From the NCBI RefSeq assembly GCF_020037125.1, contig NZ_JAIQDG010000017.1, forward strand, positions 62,001 through 126,000: DNA of 64,000 nt. The letters are read 5' to 3'. Below the pieces are notes generated by a model. That model saw only the letters and a list, made by a program, of their open reading frames with translations, ran no database searches and was not told where the DNA came from. The DNA comes from Myxococcus sp. RHSTA-1-4. Lineage in GTDB: Bacteria; Myxococcota; Myxococcia; Myxococcales; Myxococcaceae. This document shows, piece by piece, positions 24,416-33,321 of the stretch. A program made the position numbers and the translations under genes. Position 1 is the stretch's first letter. Each line of letters opens with the position of its first letter.

Positions 24416-25158
24416 TGGAGCGCGTGGCCTTCCTCATCGAGCCCGGCGGGGAGCGCATCGGGTGCCTGCTGAACCCGGAGACGCTCGTCATGCGCCGCGT
24501 GGCGGGACTGCGGCCGAGGCGCGCGCTGGGCGGCTCGCTGCCGTGGGGCGGTCCCGGAGACGACCCGCTCCTCTTCACGGGCGGGGGAACCACGGAGCTG
24601 ACGCTGGACCTGCTCTTCGACGTGGCGCTCTCCGGCTCCTCGCTCCAGACGGAGGACGTGCGCGAGCTCACCGAGCCGCTGTGGCGGCTGGCGGAGAACG
24701 GCCTGAGCGAGGACGGCCGCATGCGGCCCTCGCTGGCGCGGATGGTCTGGGGCAAGCGCGGCAACTACCTCGGCGTGGTGGCCGCCGTGGCCGAGCGCCT
24801 GGAGGACTTCGCCTCCACCGGCGCGCCCCGCCGCTCGTGGCTGCGCATGCGCCTGCTGCGCGTGGAGGACGAGGCCGGCCCCAGGGAGCCCGTGGCCGAG
24901 CAGGAGCTTCCGGATCCGGAGGCGGTGGCCGCGGCGCTGGGGCCGGAGGACTACGAGGCGCACACGGTGCTCGGCGCGGCCGAGGAGGAGGGTGCACCCT
25001 CCGGGCAGCGCCTGGATGAAATCGCGTACCAGCGTTATGGCGACCCGTCGCTGTGGCGGCTCATCGCCGCGCTCAACGGCGTGGCGGACCCGCACGACCT
25101 TCCGGCGGGGCTGGTGCTGCGGCTGCCCACGGCCGAGGCGCTCCGGAGGGTGCTGTGA
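24415..25158 (+). CDS. LysM-containing baseplate/spike adaptor (Pvc7-type)
   Basis: 247 residues from the ATG at 24415, overlapping the preceding stop. The N-terminal part (FLIEPGGERIGCLLNPETLVMRR, LTLDLLFDVAL) is the tail adaptor seen in contractile systems. Residues about 200-245 (LDEIAYQRYGDPSLWRLIAALNGVADP, LPAGLVLRLP) form a LysM motif. In Photorhabdus and Serratia systems this protein links tube to spike, and LysM may contact peptidoglycan. It overlaps the spike gene by four bases (GTGA). Confidence 0.88.
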   Translation: MERVAFLIEPGGERIGCLLNPETLVMRRVAGLRPRRALGGSLPWGGPGDDPLLFTGGGTTELTLDLLFDVALSGSSLQTEDVRELTEPLWRLAENGLSEDGRMRPSLARMVWGKRGNYLGVVAAVAERLEDFASTGAPRRSWLRMRLLRVEDEAGPREPVAEQELPDPEAVAAALGPEDYEAHTVLGAAEEEGAPSGQRLDEIAYQRYGDPSLWRLIAALNGVADPHDLPAGLVLRLPTAEALRRVL

Positions 25159-26669
25159 GCCACCTGCGTGGACTGCCGGAGCTGCGCATCGAGGCCGGGG
25201 GCACACCCCTGCCCGTGGCTGACTTGCGGAGCCTGTCCTCCGTGCGCGTGCGGCAGCGGCTGGCCGTGCCCGCGCAGTGCGAGCTGACCTTCACCGACCC
25301 TCGCGGCCCGCTGGCCTCGTCGGCCATTCCCCCGGGCTCGTCCCTCCGCGTCGTGGCCGCGGGCGCGGAGGACCTCTTCTCCGGCGAGGTGACGGCCGTG
25401 GAGTACGTCCACGCCACGGGCGGCGCGCGCGAGGTGCGGGTGCGCGGCTATGACTTGCTCCACCGCCTGCGCAAGCGCCAGCCGGTGCGCGCGCACGTGC
25501 AGGTGACGCTGGAGGACCTGGCGCGTGAGATGGGGTCGGGGCTGGGCGTCTCCGTCCAGGTGGCGGCGCCCGGGCCGCTGTGGCGCCACCTCATCCAGCA
25601 CGGGCAGTCCGACCTCGAGTTCCTGGTGGAGCACGCGGACCGCTGTGGCCTCTACCCCGTGCTGTACGGCGACACGCTGCGGCTGATGACGCTGGAGGGG
25701 GACGGCTCGCCGGTGCCGCTGCTGCTCGGTGAGGCGCTGCTGGAGGCCACCGTGGAGGTGAACGGCGACGCCTCCTGCCGCGAGGTGTCCGCGGAGGGCT
25801 GGGACACGCAGCGCGCGGAGTCCCACGCCGGCCATGCGGAGCGGCCCCGGGTGGGGCGCGGCGTGGACGCGGAGGTGGAGCCGGGGAGCGTGGGTGGAGA
25901 GCCCAAGCGCTCGCTGGTGGACGAGGCGGCGGAGGGCATCCCCCACGTCGACGCCGCGGCCCAGGCGGAGCTGGACTACCGGAGCGCCCGCGAGGTGGTG
26001 CTCACCGCGGTGGCGGAGGGCGACGCGCGGCTGCGGCCGGGGGCTCGCGTGGACGTGCGCGGAGTGGCCCCCGCGGTGGCGGGCCGGTACGTGCTCACCG
26101 CCGTCACCCACCGCGTGGACGCACGCCACGGCTTCATCTCCGAGCTGTCCTCCGCGCCTCCGCCGCGCCGGACGCGCACCCGGGCCTCGGCGGTGACGCT
26201 GGGCGTGGTGAGCCGCGTGGACGACCCGGACGGCAAGGGGCGCGTGCGCGCCACGCTGCCGGCCTATGGCGGCGTGGAGACGGACTGGATGCAGGTGCTG
26301 GCGGCGGGCGGCGGCGCCGGCAAGGGGCTGATGCTGCTGCCGGACGTGGGGGACACGGTGCTGCTCGCGCTCGGCGGCGAGGACCCGGCGCGGGGCGTGG
26401 TGGTGGGGGGCCTCTATGGCACGGGCGGGCCTCCGGACGCGGGCGTGGAGGGCGGCGCGGTGCGGCGCTACACGCTGCTGACGGCGGGCGGGCACACGCT
26501 GCGGCTGGATGACAAGGAGCGCACGCTGCGGCTGGAGGACGCCACGGGCAGCTACCTGGAACTGGCGCCGGGCGGCGTGCGCCTGCACTCGAAGGTGCCG
26601 CTCGACCTCGAGGCACCCGGCCAGGACGTGGTCATCCGAGGGCGGTCCATCGACTTCCGGAGAGGCTGA
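25155..26669 (+). CDS. VgrG-like spike protein (gp27/gp5 type, Pvc8-like)
   Basis: 504 residues from the GTG at 25155. The N-terminal two-thirds match the gp27-like hub (LRIEAGGTPLPVADLRSLSSVRVRQ, QSDLEFLVEHADRCGLYPV). Around residue 350 an OB-fold segment follows (GVVSRVDDPDGKGRVRATLP, LLPDVGDTVLLALGGEDPARGVVVGGLYG). The C-terminal residues (HTLRLDDKERTLRLED) begin a beta-helix needle. It forms the central spike at the tube tip. It is followed directly by the PAAR-like gene, with no base between. Confidence 0.92.
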   Translation: MSHLRGLPELRIEAGGTPLPVADLRSLSSVRVRQRLAVPAQCELTFTDPRGPLASSAIPPGSSLRVVAAGAEDLFSGEVTAVEYVHATGGAREVRVRGYDLLHRLRKRQPVRAHVQVTLEDLAREMGSGLGVSVQVAAPGPLWRHLIQHGQSDLEFLVEHADRCGLYPVLYGDTLRLMTLEGDGSPVPLLLGEALLEATVEVNGDASCREVSAEGWDTQRAESHAGHAERPRVGRGVDAEVEPGSVGGEPKRSLVDEAAEGIPHVDAAAQAELDYRSAREVVLTAVAEGDARLRPGARVDVRGVAPAVAGRYVLTAVTHRVDARHGFISELSSAPPPRRTRTRASAVTLGVVSRVDDPDGKGRVRATLPAYGGVETDWMQVLAAGGGAGKGLMLLPDVGDTVLLALGGEDPARGVVVGGLYGTGGPPDAGVEGGAVRRYTLLTAGGHTLRLDDKERTLRLEDATGSYLELAPGGVRLHSKVPLDLEAPGQDVVIRGRSIDFRRG

Positions 26670-27011
26670 ATGCGCGTGCTGACCGTGGATGCGCTGGTGG
26701 TGTGCGCCCATGAACTGGGCCGGGTGGGGCTCATCCACTCGCAGCCGTTCGTGACGGTGGAGGGCCGGCCCGTGCTGGTGCGCGCGGACCCGGAGGGCCG
26801 CCCCATCGCCGGGTGTCCCAACATCGGCCCCACCATCAAACCGTGCACCAGCACGCTGGCGGTGCAGCAGGGCTACTCCACGCTGGTGACGATTGACGGC
26901 AAGCCCGTGTGCCTGGACTCGCTGACGGGGCTGACGGACGGCACCCCGCCCGGCACGGTGAAGTACAAGGTCAACGCCCCCGGGCAGACGTTGGTGACGG
27001 AGGCCGGATGA
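26670..27011 (+). CDS. PAAR-like spike tip protein
   Basis: 113 residues, with position and size of the PAAR slot. It contains CPNIGPTIKPCTSTLAVQQGYSTLVTIDGKPVCLDSLTGLTDG, which has the Cys and Pro/Gly spacing of PAAR-like or DUF4280-like tip proteins but lacks the classical repeated PAAR motif. It probably binds a metal through Cys and sharpens the spike. It starts right after the spike stop codon and overlaps the gp25 gene by four bases. Confidence 0.7.
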   Translation: MRVLTVDALVVCAHELGRVGLIHSQPFVTVEGRPVLVRADPEGRPIAGCPNIGPTIKPCTSTLAVQQGYSTLVTIDGKPVCLDSLTGLTDGTPPGTVKYKVNAPGQTLVTEAG

Positions 27012-27436
27012 GCGCCCCCCGCTACCGCACCTGGCACTTCGCGCACCCGGACTTCGAGATGCTGGAGCGCTCCGGCCTGCGTCTGGCCCCCACCGGCCGG
27101 GCGGAGATGGTGGAGGAGCACGCCTCCATCCGCCAGGCGGTGTTGCTGCTGCTCACCACCACCCCCGGCGAGCGTGTCATGCGTCCCGACTATGGCTGCG
27201 AGCTGCACCGGCTGCTGTTCGCCAACAACGACGACACCACCGCCGGCCTCGCCATCCACTACGTGCGCCGCGCGCTGGAGCGCTGGGAGCCGCGCATCCA
27301 GGTCCTCCACCTGGACGCCACGCGGACGCCGGAGGACCCGCACCGCCTGGACGTCACGCTGGAGTACCGCGTGCGCGCCACCGGCCGCACCGAGCGGCTG
27401 GCCTATCCCTTCTCGCTCGCGGGAGGCCCGACATGA
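27008..27436 (+). CDS. gp25-like baseplate wedge protein (Pvc9-type)
   Basis: 142 residues. EEHASIRQAVLLLLTTTPGERVMRPDYGCELHRLLFANND is the signature of the gp25/TssE lysozyme-like baseplate family, here without a lysozyme active site. It starts the sheath assembly at the baseplate. It overlaps the upstream PAAR-like gene (ATGA) and the downstream baseplate J gene (ATGA), confirming operon coupling. Confidence 0.92.
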   Translation: MSAPRYRTWHFAHPDFEMLERSGLRLAPTGRAEMVEEHASIRQAVLLLLTTTPGERVMRPDYGCELHRLLFANNDDTTAGLAIHYVRRALERWEPRIQVLHLDATRTPEDPHRLDVTLEYRVRATGRTERLAYPFSLAGGPT

Positions 27437-30024
27437 CCTCGCTCCCGTCCCCACGCCTGGATGACCGCGGCTTCGCGCAGCTCGTGGAGCAGGCGCGCGC
27501 CCGCATCCAGGCCGCATGTCCGGATTGGACGGACCTCACGCCGCATGACCCGGGCATGGTGCTGGTGGAGGTGTTCGCCCACCTCACGGAGACGATGCTG
27601 TACCGGCTCAACCGGCTGCCGGAGAAGGCCTACGTGGAGTTCCTGCGCCTCCTCGGCGTGCGCCTCCAGCCACCGGCCGCCGCGTCGGTGCGGCTGCGCT
27701 TCACGCTGGTGCGCCCGGCCGAGCGGCCGGTGGAGGTGCCCCGCAGCACACCCGTCACCCTGGCGCGGGCCGGCGCGGGCGCGGAGCCCGTCGTCTTCCA
27801 CACCGCGGACCCGGTGACGATTCCCGTGGGTGGCACGGAGGCGGAGGTGCTCGCCTACCACTGCGAGCAGGTGGACGCGGAGCTGGCGGGCCAGGGCACC
27901 GGCCAGCCGGGCCTCACCGTGCAGGCGAAGCGCCCGCCCATCGTCGCGCCCACCGGCGACTCGCTGGACCTGGTGGTGGGCGTGGAGGCGGCGCCCGGCG
28001 AACTGGACGCGCGCGCGCCGGCCCGCCGCCATGACGGCCGCACCTACCGCGTCTGGCGCGAGGTGGACAACTTCGCAGCGCTGGGCCCGGACGAGCCGGC
28101 CTACCTCGTGGACCGGATGACGGGGGTGATTACCTTCGCCCCGTCCGCGCGGCTGGCGAGCGAGGCCGGCGAGCTGGGCGAGGCGCGCGCGCTGGCGGCG
28201 GTGCCGGGCGCGGGGCGCGAAGTCCGCCTCTGGTACCGGCGCGGCGGTGGCGCCTCGGGCAACGTGGCCGCGGGCACGCTGGAGCTGCTCAAGGTGCCGA
28301 TTCCGGGCGTGAAGGTGACCAACCCGAGCCCGGCCACGGGCGGCCGGCCCGCGGAGACGCTGGACAACGCGCTGCTGCGCGGGCCGCAGGAGCTGCACTC
28401 GTTGCGGAGGGCCGTCACGGCGGGGGACTTCGAGTTGCTGGCGCTGCGCAGCTCCGGCGCGGTGGCGCGCGCGAAGGCCGTCACCCTGGCGCAGCTCTGG
28501 GCGCACGCGCCCGCGGGCACGGTGGAGGTGCTGCTGGTGCCGCACCTGCCGCCGGAGGTGCAGGGCACCGCGGGTGAGGGAATCACCGAGGCCACCCTGC
28601 GCGTGCACGAGACGGAGGAGGCGCGCGCCCGCATCCACGCCGAGCTCGACGTGCGCCGGCCGCTGGGCACCATGTGTCACGTGGAGTGGGCGCGCTACAA
28701 GACGGTGCGCGTGCAGGCGCGCGTGGTGGCGCACCGCGAGGAGGACACCGCGGCCCTGCGCACGCGGCTCGTCGAGCGGCTCCACCGCATCCTGACGCCG
28801 CTGCCCTCCGCCTTGCAGCCGGAGGGCTGGCGCTTCGGCCAGGCGCTGCGGGCCTCGCACGTGTACGACGCGCTGCTGGCCGAGCCGGGCGTCAGCTACC
28901 TGGACCGGGTGCGCCTCATGGTGGACGAGGTGCCTCGCGAGGTGCGCACCCTGGCCGCGGACACCTTCCAGCCCGGCACGTTCTACGCGGGCGGAGGTGA
29001 GACGCTGTTCCGCACCGTCAACGACGCGGACGGCTGGGAGAAGGCGGGCCTCTTCCCCGGCGAGGAGGTGGACGCGGTGGAGGCGCACCCGCAGCGCGCC
29101 GGCTACGTGGCGGTGGCGGCGCGGCTGGTGAGCGACACGAAGCGCTCGCGCATCCACATCTCCTTCGACTGCGGCGAGACGTGGGAGCCGTACACGCACA
29201 CGCTGGACGCGGTGGAGGACATCGCGTGGGCGGAGCGGGAAGGGGTGCCGGTGCTGCTGCTGGCCACGCGGGTGGGCCTCTTCGAGCTGGTGGCGCGCCC
29301 CGGCGCCACGCCCATCCAGGTGCTGGTGGACCCGGCCGCCCAGGACCTGGGCTTCTTCGCGGTGGCGGCCACCACGGACGTGCGCGGCGCCGTCAACGTG
29401 GCGGTGGCGGCCATGGGCACACGCGGCGTCTTCCTCTCCGCGGGCGGGGGACGCAGCGGCACCTTCCGCCCCATTGGCCCGCGCGGCGCGGACGTGCGGG
29501 TGCTGGAGGTGCAGCGGGACGGGCCGCGCTCCTTCCTCTGGGCGGGGCTGGCCGCCGCCAGCGGCGCGGACCCGGGCAAGGGCTGTCTGTGCTGGGAGTT
29601 GATGGGCAGCGCGGACCCGCCGGACGGGTGGCGGCCCTTCGACCGCGCCTGGGACGGCGGGAGCTGCCTCGCCCTGGCCTTCAGCGGCTCCACCGTGTAC
29701 GCGGGCAGCCACCGCGTGGGCGTGCTGTGGCTGGATGCCAGCCGTCCGGGCGCGACCTGGCGCCGGCCCGAGGTGGGCAGCGGCCTGCCCCTGCGCGAGG
29801 CGGAGCGCCTCTTCCAGCCGGTGTACGCACTGGCCGCGTCTCCCAAGGGGGCGCCGCTGCTGGCCGGTGGCCCGGACGGCGTCTTCCGCAGGCCCGCCGG
29901 AAGCGAGCGCTACGAGCCCGTGTCCACGCGCGAGTTCACGGAGAAGGTGACGCTGCCTCCCACGTGGCTTCTCTGCTCCGGTGCCCATGAGCTGGAGGTG
30001 GTGACGGACCATGCGGAGCCCTGA
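27433..30024 (+). CDS. Baseplate J/gp47-like protein fused to a C-terminal beta-propeller-like domain
   Basis: 863 residues. Residues 1-480 are baseplate J-like (DWTDLTPHDPGMVLVEVFAHLTETMLYRLNRLPEK at the start; later RAVTAGDFELLAL and AKAVTLAQ, the usual wedge core). From about residue 500 the sequence changes to sialidase/BNR-like blades: TFYAGGGETLFRTV, HISFDCGETWEPYTHT (an Asp-box), GVFLSAGGG and VYAGSHRVGVLWLDAS. Such propellers often bind glycans or proteins. A fused propeller at the baseplate rim could recognise the target surface or the envelope; that is inference. It overlaps the next gene by 14 bases. Confidence 0.88.
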   Translation: MTSLPSPRLDDRGFAQLVEQARARIQAACPDWTDLTPHDPGMVLVEVFAHLTETMLYRLNRLPEKAYVEFLRLLGVRLQPPAAASVRLRFTLVRPAERPVEVPRSTPVTLARAGAGAEPVVFHTADPVTIPVGGTEAEVLAYHCEQVDAELAGQGTGQPGLTVQAKRPPIVAPTGDSLDLVVGVEAAPGELDARAPARRHDGRTYRVWREVDNFAALGPDEPAYLVDRMTGVITFAPSARLASEAGELGEARALAAVPGAGREVRLWYRRGGGASGNVAAGTLELLKVPIPGVKVTNPSPATGGRPAETLDNALLRGPQELHSLRRAVTAGDFELLALRSSGAVARAKAVTLAQLWAHAPAGTVEVLLVPHLPPEVQGTAGEGITEATLRVHETEEARARIHAELDVRRPLGTMCHVEWARYKTVRVQARVVAHREEDTAALRTRLVERLHRILTPLPSALQPEGWRFGQALRASHVYDALLAEPGVSYLDRVRLMVDEVPREVRTLAADTFQPGTFYAGGGETLFRTVNDADGWEKAGLFPGEEVDAVEAHPQRAGYVAVAARLVSDTKRSRIHISFDCGETWEPYTHTLDAVEDIAWAEREGVPVLLLATRVGLFELVARPGATPIQVLVDPAAQDLGFFAVAATTDVRGAVNVAVAAMGTRGVFLSAGGGRSGTFRPIGPRGADVRVLEVQRDGPRSFLWAGLAAASGADPGKGCLCWELMGSADPPDGWRPFDRAWDGGSCLALAFSGSTVYAGSHRVGVLWLDASRPGATWRRPEVGSGLPLREAERLFQPVYALAASPKGAPLLAGGPDGVFRRPAGSERYEPVSTREFTEKVTLPPTWLLCSGAHELEVVTDHAEP

Positions 30025-30526
30025 CATCCAGCGCCTGCTGCCCGGCGTCTTCCAGCGCACCGTCCAGCCCGGCTCGCCGCTGACGGCGCTGCTGGAGGTG
30101 ATGGAGGTGCTGCACGCGCCCAGCGAGGCGGTGCTCGCGCGGCTGGAGTCGCACTTCGACCCGCGCCGGGCGCCGGACCGCTTCGTGCCCTTCCTCGCGC
30201 GCTGGGTGGGCATGGACCTGCCGGTGACGACGGGCCTGGGCCGCCTGCGTGAGCTGGTGGCCGCGGCCGTGGAGATTTCGCGCTGGCGCGGCACCGCGCG
30301 GGGGCTGCGCCTGTTCCTGACGACGGCCACCGGGCGCACGGACTTCCAGGTGGACGAGTCGGTGCCCGGCCCCGACGGGAGGCCGCGTCCCTTCCACGTG
30401 CGGGTGCGCGCGCCCGCGGAGGTGGCGGCCCACCGGCTGCTGCTGGAGCGCATCATCGAGCGGGAGAAGCCCGCCTACGTCACCTACGAGCTGCACTTCG
30501 AGCAGCCGGCCCAGGGAGCAGGCTGA
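30011..30526 (+). CDS. Tail protein I-like baseplate component (Pvc12-like)
   Basis: 171 residues. LLPGVFQRTVQPGSPLTALLEVMEVLHAPSEAVL and PFLARWVGMDL, then RLRELVAAAVEISRWRGTARGLRLFL, match the phage tail protein I family of baseplate wedge components. It partners the J protein. It overlaps the J gene by 14 bases and shares one base with the next gene (TGATG). Confidence 0.82.
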   Translation: MRSPDIQRLLPGVFQRTVQPGSPLTALLEVMEVLHAPSEAVLARLESHFDPRRAPDRFVPFLARWVGMDLPVTTGLGRLRELVAAAVEISRWRGTARGLRLFLTTATGRTDFQVDESVPGPDGRPRPFHVRVRAPAEVAAHRLLLERIIEREKPAYVTYELHFEQPAQGAG

Positions 30527-31617
30527 TGCCACGCGCCTTCGACATCACCGCAGTGACGGACTCCATCCGGCTGAACGCGGCGGGACAGGGAGAGGTGGCC
30601 TACACGGTGTCCAACGCGCTGCGCGCCCCCGTGCGCGCCCGGGCCTCGGTGGTGCCCGGCCCTGGCGCGAAGGCCGAGTGGTTCAGCATCGGAGGCGACG
30701 CGGAGCGGGACTTCGCTCCGGACGGCACGCAGCAGCTCACCGTGCAGGTCCGGGTGCCGCCGGGCACGCCCCCGGGCCGCCTCACCTTCCACCTGCTGGT
30801 GGTGGATGTGACCACGCCCGACGAGAACTATGCCGAGGGCCCCTCGACGGGCTTCGAGGTGGTGGCGGCGCCGCTTCCGAAGAAGCCCTTCCCCTGGCTC
30901 CTGGTGGCGCTGGCGGCGGGCGTCGTCCTCATCCTCGGGACGGTGATTGGCATCATCGCGACGCGTGATGGGGAAGAGGCGCCGAAGGTGGGCGAGCCCT
31001 GTCCGGAGGGGACGTGTGACAAGGGGCTGACCTGCACGGGGGCGGACGGGGGCGTGTGCCTCGTGGAGCGGGGGCAGCCCTGCGATGGAGGCACCCAGTG
31101 CCTCACCGGCTTCTGCGACCGGCAGGGCAAGTGCGAGCTGGCGCTGGGGCAGACCTGCACGGGTGACGAGAGCTGCCCGGGGCCGCTGAAGTGCACCCCC
31201 GTGCTCGGCTCGCGGCTGTGCCTGCTCAGGCCCGGGCAGGAGTGTGGGAGCGACCGGGACTGTTCCAGCTTCTTCTGCACGCCGGAGGGCCGGTGCAACC
31301 GGGATGACGGGCGCTGTGAGACGAACGAGCAGTGCCGCTCGCCGTCGCAGTGTGGGCCCACGAAGCTGTGCCAGCTTCCGAACGGGGAGCGGTGCACGGG
31401 GAACGAGGTCTGCCTCTCCGGCTTCTGCTCGAACACCTGTCAGGTGGCGCCGGTGGCGAGCTCGTGTCCCGCTCCCTGCCCCTTGTACAGCGTCTGTCGC
31501 TCGGGCGTGTGCGTCATCATCCGGGACCACCGCATCAACGAGAGCGTGTTGATGGGCTCCTCGCAGACGCTCCAGGGGATTCAGCAGCTCCAGATTCAGC
31601 AGAACATCCAGCCGTAA
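30526..31617 (+). CDS. Membrane protein: N-terminal beta domain, one helix, Cys-rich C-terminal part
   Basis: 363 residues. The first 115 look like an Ig-like sandwich of cytosolic type. A single strong helix follows (LLVALAAGVVLILGTVIGIIATR, about residues 125-148), then about 200 residues with more than twenty Cys in repeats like CDGGTQCLTGFCDRQGKC, as in Dickkopf-like or EGF-like exported stalks. The polarity implies the Cys-rich part is outside the inner membrane. Co-transcription with the baseplate genes suggests it ties the injection system to the envelope. It may instead be a cargo or surface receptor. Confidence 0.75.
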   Translation: MPRAFDITAVTDSIRLNAAGQGEVAYTVSNALRAPVRARASVVPGPGAKAEWFSIGGDAERDFAPDGTQQLTVQVRVPPGTPPGRLTFHLLVVDVTTPDENYAEGPSTGFEVVAAPLPKKPFPWLLVALAAGVVLILGTVIGIIATRDGEEAPKVGEPCPEGTCDKGLTCTGADGGVCLVERGQPCDGGTQCLTGFCDRQGKCELALGQTCTGDESCPGPLKCTPVLGSRLCLLRPGQECGSDRDCSSFFCTPEGRCNRDDGRCETNEQCRSPSQCGPTKLCQLPNGERCTGNEVCLSGFCSNTCQVAPVASSCPAPCPLYSVCRSGVCVIIRDHRINESVLMGSSQTLQGIQQLQIQQNIQP

Positions 31618-31626
31618 CCGCGCGCC

Positions 31627-32121
31627 ATGCCCGAGCTGAAGCCCATCCACGCGGTGCTCATCCTCGTCATCGTCGCGATTGTCGCGCTCTATGTGCTCGG
31701 CGTCGGCTTCGGGGCCACCAGCGAGTCGCCGCGGAGGACGAAGCCATCGGAGACCGCCCAGAAGCTGCGGGAGCGCTTCGTGAAGCCCCGCGCGGTGACG
31801 GCGGAGGAGCTGGACGTGGGGACGGGCTGCACCTTCACGAAGGGCATCCTGAGCCTGCGCGGCGCGGCCTCGTGTCAGGTGGACGTGAAGGCATCGGACA
31901 CGAAGGTGCGCTCGCTGTCGCTGGAGCTGATTCCGGAGGTGGCCGCGCCGATGAAGGTGGAGCTGACGCCGCGCGGAAAGCCCTCGGTGCCGGCGACCTT
32001 CGACCCGCTGAAGGAGTCGAAGGCCGTGGATGTCATGGAGGAGGGGGCCGGCCTGAAGGTGACGTGCGAGGCCCCGCCGCAGGTGGCTTCCGGCTGTGCG
32101 CTGCGCCTGCTGCCGCAGTGA
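31627..32121 (+). CDS. Membrane-anchored protein at the end of the injection-system operon
   Basis: 164 residues with one N-terminal helix (LILVIVAIVALYVLGVGFG) and an exported domain containing three Cys, with strand-like pattern (RSLSLELIPEVAAPMKVELTPRGK). It starts nine bases after the Cys-rich membrane protein and has no family I recognise. Position suggests a structural or anchoring partner of that protein. It is the last gene of the operon; the downstream nuclease gene has its own ribosome-binding site. Confidence 0.65.
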   Translation: MPELKPIHAVLILVIVAIVALYVLGVGFGATSESPRRTKPSETAQKLRERFVKPRAVTAEELDVGTGCTFTKGILSLRGAASCQVDVKASDTKVRSLSLELIPEVAAPMKVELTPRGKPSVPATFDPLKESKAVDVMEEGAGLKVTCEAPPQVASGCALRLLPQ

Positions 32122-32233
32122 ACATTTCCATGCCTGCTGAGCACTGAAGTGTATCCGAGTTGCGAGGGCACGGCGTAACGTGCACCAACGCCCAGCATGT
32201 TGGAGGGGCCCTCTGCGCGAGGAGGATAAAACA

Positions 32234-33262
32234 ATGGCTGAGTCCAATTGGCCCGGTAACCCCGTCCTTGCAATTCTGGCAGGCAAGGAAGAAGACCGGT
32301 TCACTGAGTTCCTTGTCCATTTGCTCCAGGCACCGGAAGTCCTGCGCGCTTTTCTCAAGGATGCGTGCGGCCTGGACGTAACAGATGCCATGCTGAACTC
32401 CTTGCATGTCCGAACACAGGTGACGGTTGCCGGAGGCCGCCCCGACATCGCCATTCAAAGTCCAGACCTCTACTTCCTCTTCGAGGCCAAAGTTGGGTCA
32501 TGGCTCCACGAGGATCAATTGGCTCCATACGCTGCCGCACTCCAAGATTGGAGCGCAGCTCACCCCGACGGCAAGGCACGACTCTTCATGCTAGCCCCTG
32601 GGCGGAACTTGAGGGAGTTGCGGCAGACTGTCCAGCGACAGCTCGGCAATGCAGAGGCGGCCCACATACTCAAGTGGGAGGAAGTGGCCGAGACGCTCAG
32701 GAGAGTGGCAGAGCAAGTTCACTCCCCGCGCCTTCGTGTCTACCTGCAGGACTTCAAGGAACTCGTCACCTATCGCTTGGGGGAGAACACTCGCCCCTTC
32801 ACCGAAGAGGAAACGCGACTGCTGGCGGATCCGCTGGTGGCCAGCGCATTGAGGGCGGCTCGGCAACTGGTAGGTCGCATTGCAGCAGTGCTCCATGAGG
32901 AGCATGGGGGCGAAATCGATGTGGGCCGCCCCGTGTATGGTCCAGGATGGGACGGCTATACCCTGCGTTCAAAGGGACGATGGTGGTGGTTCGGGTTGTG
33001 GCTGGATGCATGGGTGACCGCCGGTGAGAGTTGCATCGTCCTTCAGGTCCCTGGTTTCCGACCTGACAAGCTGCCTGCGGAATTCACACACCCCCTGCAG
33101 TACTGGACGCTCAGAGGTGAGAAAGGCTGGGTTGTGCCAATGATACTCCGTGGCCGGGTCGACCCTGAGGAACTGGCCCGGGAGCACGCAGCGGAAGTGT
33201 ATGCCTGGGTAACGAAGTTCCCTGAAAGTGGCGGGCTTCACTCTCCCATGCCGGAGGTGTGA
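32234..33262 (+). CDS. PD-(D/E)XK-superfamily nuclease-like protein
   Basis: 342 residues from the ATG at 32234 with GAGGAGG upstream. The N-terminal third contains GGRPDIAIQSPDLYFLFEAK: Asp71, Glu84 and Lys86 in the D...ExK arrangement of PD-(D/E)XK nucleases, followed by Gln95. The C-terminal half has aromatic segments (RWWWFGLWLDAWV) of unknown role. These enzymes are often found in defence or DNA repair. GC content here is lower than in the injection operon and the gene faces a toxin-antitoxin-like pair, so it may be part of a defence cassette. Confidence 0.75.
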   Translation: MAESNWPGNPVLAILAGKEEDRFTEFLVHLLQAPEVLRAFLKDACGLDVTDAMLNSLHVRTQVTVAGGRPDIAIQSPDLYFLFEAKVGSWLHEDQLAPYAAALQDWSAAHPDGKARLFMLAPGRNLRELRQTVQRQLGNAEAAHILKWEEVAETLRRVAEQVHSPRLRVYLQDFKELVTYRLGENTRPFTEEETRLLADPLVASALRAARQLVGRIAAVLHEEHGGEIDVGRPVYGPGWDGYTLRSKGRWWWFGLWLDAWVTAGESCIVLQVPGFRPDKLPAEFTHPLQYWTLRGEKGWVVPMILRGRVDPEELAREHAAEVYAWVTKFPESGGLHSPMPEV

Positions 33263-33321
33263 GTGCGGCTGTTCGTGCGGTGAAGACGAGGGATGCCGCT
33301 CCAGAGGGCACGGGGCAAGAT

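Noticed and set aside
25035-26738. 567-residue minus-strand frame over the spike gene
   Set aside because: No recognisable domain, His/Arg/Val/Ala shadow composition; the plus strand has clear spike motifs and overlapping starts.
27403-30456. 1017-residue open frame on the minus strand
   Set aside because: It lies antisense to the baseplate J and tail-I genes, is dominated by His/Arg/Gln/Gly and has no motif; GC-rich codon shadow.
30526-31617. TraA-like cell-surface exchange receptor because of Cys-rich repeats
   Set aside because: There is no N-terminal signal peptide or PA14-like domain, the helix is internal, and the gene is embedded in the baseplate operon.
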